This document shows, one piece after another, positions 59,159-64,000 of a stretch of 64,000 nucleotides of DNA. Each line of letters starts with the position of its first letter. The first letter of the stretch is position 1. A program made the position numbers and the translations under genes. Origin of the DNA: Jacaranda mimosifolia (lineage: Eukaryota > Streptophyta > Magnoliopsida > Lamiales > Bignoniaceae). Where the stretch lies: assembly GCA_018894105.1 (NCBI GenBank), contig CM032121.1, positions 4,630,507 through 4,694,506 of the forward strand, written 5' to 3'. The notes below the pieces were generated by a model. That model did no database searches and was not told the DNA's origin. It worked only from the letters and a program-made list of their open reading frames with translations.

Positions 59159-59530
59159 GGTGCCCATTTGGTTTTATTTTCAAATACCATTTTCATTTTC
59201 TGTTGAAAATAAAAATAGAAAATTATTAATTTTTTCTTTATTTTCACAAACATTTTCATTTTCATAATATTCTCCAAAATATACTATTATACTCTTTCTT
59301 CATTTTCACTTTTCATCACTTTTTATTTTTTTTACTCACATTTGCATGATTTTTAATACGAAAACACTTCATTTTTCAAATACGATTCATTTTCAACAAT
59401 ACATAATCATTACATTTTAAACAAAATCTCAAATAATATTTTATTTTTAAATTCAAATTTATAACTAATTTTTCACTACCTATTTTCACTAAAAAATAAA
59501 AATACTTCCAAAACATAAATCCAAACGACC
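59159..59530. mobile_element. Tourist-like MITE, family M1, inverted copy
   Basis: The left end GGTGCCCATTTGGTTTTATT matches the complement of the right end of M1 copy 1 (16591 side). The right complement reads GGGTCGTTTGGATTTAT. The preceding bases are TTA and the following CTA, an imperfect TSD. Interior (complement) words such as AAATGAATCGTATTTG fit the family. Confidence 0.7.
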
Positions 59531-60452
59531 CTAGATAATTCACGACGTAATTCTCCTCAGTCCAACTATAAACAGTGAATGGTGCACGTTGCACTGGGAT
59601 CATATAGGCTCACCCCTCTCTTCCCACTTATTCTGATGCACAAACCACGACGCAAATACAGCAGGTAATCTAAGGCCAGATGAGCCAAAACCCAGAAAAG
59701 GAGTAAGTCGATGCCACCTGCTTGGGTGGACACCCAACTTCATGAAAAACTGACGCATATTATGGCAGCAGCAGTGAATATTATGGCAGAGTTATCGCCG
59801 TACTCTGTATGTAGTAGTTTTCATGATCTATCCTTCTGTCAAAACTCAAAAGTCGCGCTGGATCCAGTCTTAACCCTACCCCCCTGACCCCCACCCTCCT
59901 ATATATAGAGACATGATATGATATATATGCACACACATATGTGTGAAAGAATCTCTGATGGCGTGAGAATGGGACAGTCGTTAAATCTTTTCCATTTCTA
60001 GCAAACAGACTTCTTTTTCCCATCACCCAATACAAATACATATATGTGGCAGATCAATTCAGTCCGGCCCATTGAGTGGGTTATACGGGATTAGATTACA
60101 GGTGCTCCTGCACAGTCCCCTAAATTCTCTCCACTTTACCAGTTATACTAAAACTTAACAAACAGCCACAGCCTGCAACTGTTATTCATTACATTTTATC
60201 TGTACACACGCAAGCATGCATGCATTTTATCAGTACTACTTACAGAGTTTTGTTTATACAATAAAGCACCTTGAATTTTTTTTTCTTTTTTGAAGCTGTT
60301 TCGTTTTTTTCTTTGAAAAAAAAAATATCATCATCAAATTTAAAAAAAAAAAAAAAAAGGAATTATTAAAATTCATCATCAATTTGAAAAGTAAATTAAG
60401 GAATTATTCCAAAAACGCACATGGTAATGATTTTGTACTTACAAAAAATTGT
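59531..60452. other. Intergenic region
   Basis: No gene is supported. A TATA-like CTATATATAGA near 59900 is followed by no open frame of note. Poly-A/poly-T rich DNA from about 60280 leads to the retroelement. Confidence 0.5.
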
Positions 60453-61905
60453 TGAAAGTGATAATCTTGATTTGGAAGTCTTTTTTTTTTTTTTTTTTTA
60501 ATGCACACACACGTATCAGGAGTTTATTCGGACTCGAACTCTTGACTTCCCACATTATATGGGAGATTTATGCTATTGGATCATAGCTCGATTAATGATA
60601 AAATGTTTGTTTTCTAGGATATCTAGTCAAAATATATTTCTTAAAGAGTTGAAGAAGTGTTTTAAAATTTGTGAATATGTAATGTGGGGTCTTGTCTAAA
60701 TAACTATTACATCATGAAATCATTCGAAGTTATTTGGAATCAAAGTCTATTATACGAAAAATGGCTTCTTCTCTGTTATATTGTTTTAAGTGAATTTTTT
60801 TAATTATGCCCACCATGCTTTCAATAAAGTGGTATCAGAGCCCATGCGATTTTGAGGCCTTAAGAAAAAAAGGAAAAGAAGAAAGAAGAGAAAAAAGTTG
60901 AAAAATAGAGTGTTTTAGTAGAAGTTTTGATTAACTTGAGAAAAATTGAGTGATCTCGTCCCCACTTTCCTTCCTTTTTCAAAAATTAAAAAAGGAAAGA
61001 ATGGAATATAAGAAAATAAGAGAATAAAGATAGTCGTTTCTCATGTTTCATAAACTCATTCCAAAATTTTGTGAACGGCCATTGATTTTGAAGGTGTTGA
61101 AATCTTGGGGTTAGTGAAAAGAGACATGTCGACAGAGAAATGAAGACAAGAAGATCTTTGGGTTGGTGAAAATAGACCATTAAGGCACAAGTGAAAAAGA
61201 TGAGAGAAGTTTTCTTTGAGAACATGGACTAGAATTAGAAGGCCTAAGGGTCAAAAAATATCTTCAAAGAATAACGACACAAAGTGCCTTCTACATCCAA
61301 GAGTATGAACTTGATGGAGAATGAAATTCTTATTGTTGTAGGAAAAAGCTTTGTGTATGAGCATGAAGATAAAGGTCACGCATGAGACGATTATAAATGG
61401 AAAAATTAAAAGGATACAAAATTAGTTTGGAATGGAAGAATGTGAGAATCAAGCTTAAGAAGGCGTGCTGGAAGTAATAATCTTGATTTTTAAGAGTCAA
61501 TCTAAATATTTATATTTGTGTAATTCCGAGATAGTTAACTGTGTGTTTTCTAGTACAGTCAAATTATATTTCCTAGAGAGTCAAACAAGTATTTTGGAAT
61601 TTGTGGATTTATAGTGTGGAGTTTTGTATAAATACGTCTCACACCATAAAATCATTTGAAGTGATTTAAAATTAAAATTTATTTTATAGAAGTCAAAAAT
61701 ATTAAAAAAAATATTGATATTTCCCAATAATAAAATCATTTTCTCTATCAAGGTAAAATACTCATTAAAATCCAGGGAAAAAAGTGGATTAGAGAGACAT
61801 GAATGATGAAGAAGGACCCAAACCAAATGATTGATGCAAAGTGAACAATGTTATATTCTCACCAATTCTCTTTATATCATTGTTTTGGTTCTTTGTTCCC
61901 CCTTT
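60453..61905 (+). mobile_element. Miniature LTR retrotransposon (TRIM-like)
   Basis: TGGTATCAGAGC at 60830-60841 is the classic primer-binding site complementary to initiator Met tRNA and follows the 5' LTR (60453-60823, ending TTCA). The 3' LTR begins near 61469: GAAGTnATAATCTTGATTT, GTGTGTTTTCTAG, GTCAAAnTATATTTC and ATCATTnGAAGTnATTT recur in order at both ends. It ends near 61905 in CTTTCA. A purine-rich AAGCTTAAGAAGG precedes the 3' LTR. The ~630-bp interior has no gag-pol frame, so it is non-autonomous. The 5' LTR holds a SINE and the 3' LTR an unaligned segment (about 61700-61830). No 5-bp TSD is preserved. Confidence 0.75.
60481..60597 (-). mobile_element. tRNA-derived SINE inside the 5' LTR
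   Basis: On the minus strand it has a B-box-like GTTCGAGTCC (plus-strand 60530-60539), an upstream tRNA-like stretch containing GAGCTATGATCCAATAGCAT, and a terminal poly-A of 19 (poly-T at 60481-60499 on the plus strand). This segment is absent from the matching position of the 3' LTR, which shows it inserted later. TSDs are not clear. Confidence 0.6.
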
Positions 61906-63076
61906 CATATCATATGCAATCATATGATTTATATTTTACGCAGTCAAACTAGAAAAGAAGAAAAGAGGCATCCTCAAATAATTCTTGTCGGAATTGTACA
62001 AATGATTCTTATTTGTTAAAAGTAATTGTACTTATAATTCCCATTAATAATTATGACAATGCAAAGCCTTGTAAGGAATTTTTTATTTATTTATTAATTT
62101 ATAAGTTCTTGCTCTCTCTCATCATATATTCGTATTTTTATAAGAACAAGATCTTGACCATATATGTCTCTGTCGATGGACTTGGTTTTTTTATTTTTTA
62201 TGTATAAATTTATTTTTTCGCTTTCTTTTTTGAATATTTTTATTTTCATATTTTTGTTGAAGTGGCAGGTTGAAGCCAAGTTATTGCCACACAGAGAAGA
62301 AGGAGGATAAGTATGATGATAGGGAGTAGTGCGGCGCCAAATCAAACTTCATGTAGGTTCGGGCTGTTGTTGAATAACTTTCGGACCCAATCTCTCTTCA
62401 AATTGCAAAATTTCAAAAGGTATTGTACTAATTTTGTGATCCGAAAAGATAAAAGTCCAAATTATCATTATGTATGTAAGACAATATACTATAGAATTAG
62501 ACCATTGTCGAATCACTTCTTTCTAAAGTAAAAATCAATAACTTATAATCAATTTAAATTCAGTCGATTGAAAAATTCCAGATATGATGTACGATACATA
62601 CATATATATATACACCCCTACAATGATGAAGTTTGACTAAAGGTGCTTCTTAACAAGACAAGAAGTCAAGAGCAATGCCCTAAAACAAATTAAAGTTGGA
62701 ACGTACTTTTGATTTTCCCAACGTTTTTACATTGCATAAGGCTCCTAATGTCTTTAATTAACCGTTAAATTAGTAGGGGATGATTGTAGTAACAGGAGAA
62801 TTAATGTAGATTAATAGTGAGAGTGAGTATTATTAGGGCGAAATTTGGCCACGAACCCCGATTTCCCACTATTGATAGTTATCTCCTGATTTCCAGCTCT
62901 TTTTGTCTGCCCGCATCTGCATTTCGATTAAAATCACCAGCCCTAGGCGTGAATCATATGCATGCAATACTGACAGAAGTTGAAGTCAAATGATTTTGAC
63001 ACTAAATTCTGATTCCCCATTGAACAACAATTCTATGACATGCTCCAAATATGTTGTTATTATAGAGTGATGTCTA
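61906..63076. other. Intergenic region
   Basis: AT-rich, with no gene, RNA or clear element ends seen. Confidence 0.55.
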
Positions 63077-63437
63077 TGGGTCATTTGATTTTATTTTTTA
63101 GAGGTATTTTTATTTTCTAGTAAAAAAAATAATAAAAAATTAATTATAATTGTGATTTTGAAAATGAATGTTGTTTGGATATTTTGTTTAAAATAAAATG
63201 ATTGTATAAAATTGAAAATAAGTTATATTTGGATATTTTAATGTTTTTATATTAAAAGTCATATAAATGTGAGTATGGAAAAATAAAATGTAAAAATAAA
63301 GAGAGTGTAATAGTATATTTGGAAAAATGTGTTGAGAATGAAAATGTATGTGAAAATATAAAAGAAGTTAATAGCATTTTGTTTTCATTTTTAGGAAAAA
63401 ATGAAAATGATGTTTGAAAACAAAAACAAAAGGTCGC
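63077..63437. mobile_element. Tourist-like MITE, family M1, copy 3
   Basis: Aligned to 16225-16591: TTTTTATATTAAAAGTC, AATAAAGAGAGTGTAA, GGAAAAATGTGTTGAGAATG and a right end AAAACAAAAACAAAAGG recur in the same order. The termini have drifted (GGGTCATTTGATTTTAT and GGTCGC), so boundaries are approximate. Confidence 0.7.
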
Positions 63438-63825
63438 TAAATCTGTCATTACTATGTAAGTCGAAGAGTTTCAATGTGGCTTCATATGATGATATTCCAT
63501 CTGTTGTCAATATGGAGTTAATTGATCCTCGTATATTTTCATGTGAGGTGAAATTGATCCTAAAATTTTGGAAAGAATGGGGTATTTAATTATAGAAAAA
63601 ATAACAAAAATAAAATAAGAATAATGCATGGAGAAAAATGTATATTGATCATCCAAAATGCATAGAGAGAGAGAGAGAGAGAGAGAGTCAGAGTAAAGTA
63701 AGAAACATAAATTTTCTTCATTAATTAACTACCATTACACTAATATACAAATACCTAGAAACAAAGATCATGAGGAAAACGAGAACTTGATGGAATTAAA
63801 ATGAAAATGAACAACTTAATTAGGA
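63438..63825. other. OFP downstream region with (GA)n
   Basis: Probably 3' UTR and flank of the minus-strand OVATE family gene. It contains a (GA)n run at about 63664-63688. Confidence 0.55.
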
Positions 63826-64000
63826 CTAAATCGAAGCTGGTCTGGAAACCCGCCGGCGGCCGTAATTCTGAATGGAAGGTTTCGAACCCGACGGCGAGAA
63901 AATGGCGGCCCAAATTTCAGAAAAAGCTTCAATGATAATTCCATGGTAGTTCCTGGAATTCAAGGACAGAAAGCATTGAAGCAGCTGTTCCAATTCTTTC
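63826..64000 (-). CDS. OVATE family protein, C-terminal part (runs off the window)
   Basis: OFPs are plant-specific transcriptional repressors that bind homeodomain (KNOX/BELL) and TRM proteins and shape organ growth. Read from 64000 downward, the frame beginning at the second base gives KELEQLLQCFLSLNSRNYHG, then IIIEAFSEIWAAIFS, which is the end of the OVATE domain (consensus ELLHCFLSLNSP.HH..I..AF..IW..LF). A short basic tail (YGRRRVSRPASI) ends at the stop in 63826-63828. The 57 visible residues are undamaged. The upstream part lies outside the window. Position beside SF3B4 and PPR matches Arabidopsis OFP7 (At2g18500) as I recall, which supports orthology without proving it. Confidence 0.88.
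   Translation of the reverse strand, partial: KELEQLLQCFLSLNSRNYHGIIIEAFSEIWAAIFSPSGSKPSIQNYGRRRVSRPASI

Noticed and set aside
59781..60041. An 86-residue minus-strand frame near a TATA-like sequence
   Set aside because: No recognisable motif and no supporting splice or neighbour evidence.

Overview
This is an AT-rich stretch of nuclear genome from a flowering plant, most likely a eudicot. The evidence is three intact or partly visible host genes with plant-type multi-exon structures, telo-boxes (AAACCCTAA) next to start codons, and many plant transposon families whose ends and target-site duplications (TSDs) can be read directly. I cannot name the species.

Layout. 1-8.3 kb: intergenic DNA with no recognisable protein gene. 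It holds one hAT miniature element (6440-6896) and a possible minus-strand 5' untranslated exon near 8.2 kb. 8.3-29.2 kb: a transposon island. It contains a 7-kb Mutator-like element (8800-15758) carrying 12 arrays of AGTAC-type motifs phased at 21-22 bp; three MITEs set end to end and separated by single shared TTA targets (16225-17252); two copies of another MITE; and a decayed PIF/Harbinger element (18900-29202). The Harbinger element holds four plus-strand gene remnants: a Myb/SANT-like protein, a DDE transposase, a GRF zinc-finger protein with a C-terminal membrane segment, and a second Myb/SANT-like protein interrupted by a hAT MITE.

29.5-50.3 kb: the gene-rich part. RPC5, an RNA polymerase III subunit, has 13 coding exons encoding 683 residues. 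A single-exon mitochondrial-type P-class PPR gene follows (423 residues). SF3B4, a U2 snRNP splicing factor, has nine coding exons encoding 367 residues. I assembled all three by hand with consistent intron phases. 50.3-63.8 kb: intergenic DNA with a solo-LTR candidate, several hAT MITEs, an unidentified gene remnant split by one of them, a 780-bp foldback element and a miniature LTR retrotransposon with a nested SINE. 63.8-64.0 kb: the C-terminal end of an OVATE family protein gene on the minus strand.

The host genes are housekeeping or regulatory: Pol III transcription, organelle RNA metabolism, pre-mRNA branch-site recognition, and growth repression by an OFP. The order PPR, SF3B4, OFP matches, from memory, the Arabidopsis At2g18520, At2g18510, At2g18500 neighbourhood, so the block looks like conserved microsynteny stretched by about 13 kb of inserted DNA. 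The most unusual signals are the helically phased AGTAC arrays, the four-gene Harbinger with a GRF zinc-finger gene, the TTA-linked MITE chain, and the duplicated splice-acceptor region in SF3B4.
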